Source of the DNA: Fibrobacter sp.
GTDB taxonomy: Bacteria; Fibrobacterota; Fibrobacteria; Fibrobacterales; Fibrobacteraceae
Assembly (NCBI GenBank): GCA_021443065.1
Contig: JABUUR010000092.1
Location: forward strand, 1 to 6,717
Direction of reading: 5' to 3'
DNA length: 6,717 nucleotides
A model generated the notes under the pieces. The model was not told where the DNA came from. It searched no databases and saw nothing but the letters and a program-made list of their open reading frames with translations. Positions 5,391 to 6,717 of this stretch are shown here, in pieces. Numbering within the stretch: position 1 is the first letter of the stretch; each line of letters opens with the position of its first letter. Position numbers and translations under genes: made by a program.

Positions 5391-6314
5391 TTGCCTGGAA
5401 TTTCAATCGGGATGGTTATCGGGGCAATCCTTCTGCTGATTGCCCTGATTGTGCTTTTTTTCCCTTTTGTTTTCAGGGTTCAATTCAGGGCGGACCTTGG
5501 GGGGGCCAAGGCGAGCGTCTACCTTTTCAAGAAAAAGATTTTTGATTTTAACAAGAAGTTCAAGGACCGCGCCGACAAGTCTTTTGATGGAGATGACCGC
5601 GCCGACCCACAGGACGATAAAGACTTTGCACCTACATTTGTTCCGCCTGTAAAGAAAGCGGTGGTGAAAAAGGAGGATCAGCCGAAGGCCGAAGCAAGCG
5701 AAGTAGGCAAGGTTGCCGCAACATCTACTGCACCTTCCTGGAATGTGGAAAAACTGGGGGCTCTGAAGGCTATCGAAGAGAAACCCGCACCAGGAAATGG
5801 GACTGTGCCCGCGGCAGAAAATGTGGCAGAGCCTGCGCAGCATAAGGAGAAACCCGCTCCTCGCAAGAAATTGACGGATGTGGAATTCTGGACCATCTTG
5901 CTGACTCCGGAGTTTGACGCTTCCGCGTTCTGGGCCGTCAAGAAACTTCTGTCGGCGCTCCTAGGCTTGTTCCAGGTGAAGTTTCAAGACTGCTTTGTGG
6001 AGGGAATCCGTGCCGACTACACGGCCATGGGCTACGGTGCTGCGCTCAACGGCATCATGAAATCGTTCCCCTTTGTAGGAGCCTGGGATATCCGCATGGA
6101 CTGGACCCGGGACCACGAACTTTGCGCCCAGGGCCAAATTCGTGCTTCGATCAATTTGTGCAGAATTTTGGGACTGCTTTTTGCGTCGCTGTTCCTGGGG
6201 GGCTTTATCGCCTTCAAGTTCTGGCGGCGCAGGTCTCACGTGCTCAAGACGGGAGAACTACCGGAACTGGGCTGGATTCGTAAAAAGATTGTTAATATGA
6301 TGGCGGAGGAATAA
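5391..6314 (+). CDS. DUF2953-like membrane protein with a Lys/Pro/Ala-rich linker
   Basis: The protein has 307 residues: an N-terminal membrane helix (about 8-30), a short strand-like segment (FRVQFRADLGGAKASVYLF), a long low-complexity linker (about 55-160) rich in Lys, Asp, Pro, Ala and Glu with EKPAP twice, then a conserved-looking C-terminal region (about 161-255) and a second hydrophobic helix (about 258-277) with a basic tail. The C-terminal part, especially IRADYTAMGYGAALNGIM followed by WDIRMDW and IRASINLCRIL, resembles the end of DUF2953 proteins (for example Bacillus YtfI), although the usual Gly-Asp-Pro before the second glycine motif is not evident and the linker makes the protein longer than usual. 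The function is unknown. The start is TTG 5391, 5 nt after the mlaC-like stop; ATG 5412 is an alternative that keeps the first helix. Its stop overlaps the next start as TAATG. Both ends are likely inner-membrane anchored. The family call is moderate. Confidence 0.65.
   Translation: MPGISIGMVIGAILLLIALIVLFFPFVFRVQFRADLGGAKASVYLFKKKIFDFNKKFKDRADKSFDGDDRADPQDDKDFAPTFVPPVKKAVVKKEDQPKAEASEVGKVAATSTAPSWNVEKLGALKAIEEKPAPGNGTVPAAENVAEPAQHKEKPAPRKKLTDVEFWTILLTPEFDASAFWAVKKLLSALLGLFQVKFQDCFVEGIRADYTAMGYGAALNGIMKSFPFVGAWDIRMDWTRDHELCAQGQIRASINLCRILGLLFASLFLGGFIAFKFWRRRSHVLKTGELPELGWIRKKIVNMMAEE
6305..6310 (+). promoter_or_regulatory. Strong ribosome binding site for the rsuA-like gene
   Basis: GGAGGA lies 3 nt before the ATG at 6314, inside the last codons of the DUF2953-like gene. 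It is the best Shine-Dalgarno match in the window and, with the TAATG overlap, indicates coupled translation. Confidence 0.65.
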
Positions 6315-6717
6315 TGCCTGCATTGACTTTGGAACGCCTGGTGGCATCGATTGGTTTTGGTTCCCGAAAGGAAGCCCGCGCCCTCATAAGGGCCGGCATG
6401 GTGGAACTGGAAGGTAACGTGGTGGACGACCCCTTCGTGGAATTCAAGACTCGCCCGGAGTTCATTACCGTCAACGGCGAGGAAGTCCCTACGGTAGAAA
6501 AGTTGTACATCATGATGGACAAGCCCCTGGATGTGGAATGCAGCCACAATGCCCGGGACCACCAGTCCATTTACAGCCTTCTGCCCGACCGTTTTACCGC
6601 CATGGGGCTACAGTCCGTGGGGCGCCTGGACGCGGACTCCTCCGGCCTGATACTTCTATCCAATCAGGGGGATTTCATCCACAAGGTGGAAAGCCCCAAG
6701 AAAGGCTACCTGAAAAG
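6314..6717 (+). CDS. rsuA: RsuA-type rRNA pseudouridine synthase (3' end outside window)
   Basis: Only the first 134 codons are present; the frame is open to the window edge. Residues 1-50 form an S4 RNA-binding domain (LERLVASIGFGSRKEARALI, then GMVELEGNVV). The catalytic domain follows: YIMMDKPLDVECSHNARDH and the signature VGRLDADSSGLILLSNQGDF, with catalytic Asp106 in GRLD, then HKVESPKKGYLK. The family isomerises uridine to pseudouridine in rRNA. The CS...DH..I..LL arrangement after the KP motif is closer to RsuA (16S rRNA U516 in E. coli) than to RluB/E/F, so RsuA is the favoured subtype without being certain. The start overlaps the preceding TAA by one base (TAATG), so it is translated with the envelope genes upstream. 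No functional link to them is evident. Confidence 0.9.
   Translation, partial: MPALTLERLVASIGFGSRKEARALIRAGMVELEGNVVDDPFVEFKTRPEFITVNGEEVPTVEKLYIMMDKPLDVECSHNARDHQSIYSLLPDRFTAMGLQSVGRLDADSSGLILLSNQGDFIHKVESPKKGYLK

Overview
The window looks like a chromosomal segment of a diderm (Gram-negative) bacterium, most likely a Fibrobacter relative. The assignment is an inference from three things: the codon style (roughly half G+C by eye, AAG/GAC/AAC-rich), the near absence of Shine-Dalgarno sites at operon heads together with T-rich TA boxes against the start codon, and the gene mix of a GH57-like protein, a TolC-type protein and an MlaC-type protein. All genes read on the + strand, and nothing suggests an insertion sequence, prophage, CRISPR array or tRNA.

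Bases 1-68 hold a GC-rich hairpin and a T-rich, TATAAT-containing stretch before the first gene. Transcription unit A (about 69-3303) has three tightly packed genes. The first encodes a full-length GH57 / 4-alpha-glucanotransferase-like protein that has lost the family's nucleophilic glutamate (Ser123 in its place) and most other active-site residues, so it is a likely pseudoenzyme. The second encodes an unusual protein with a cytoplasmic STAS domain, one membrane helix and a periplasmic coiled coil. The third encodes a membrane-anchored lytic transglycosylase with intact catalytic motifs, overlapping its upstream neighbour and starting at TTG. A plausible reading is a peptidoglycan-remodelling unit in which the first two proteins regulate or localise the third.

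Bases 3304-3386 are the only real intergenic gap. They hold a candidate weak terminator and a candidate promoter of the type TTG-N20-TAnnTTTG that abuts the next ATG. Transcription unit B (3387-6717, running off the edge) encodes a TolC-family outer-membrane protein, an MlaC/Ttg2D-type periplasmic phospholipid-binding protein, a DUF2953-like membrane protein with a Lys/Pro/Ala-rich linker, and the first 134 codons of an RsuA-type rRNA pseudouridine synthase. The first three fit an envelope transport or lipid-homeostasis role. RsuA is probably only a co-transcribed neighbour.

The points most worth a second look are the catalytically dead GH57 protein beside a cell-wall lytic enzyme, the STAS-membrane-coiled-coil architecture, and the pairing of a TolC-type channel with an MlaC-type lipid carrier without other visible Mla components.
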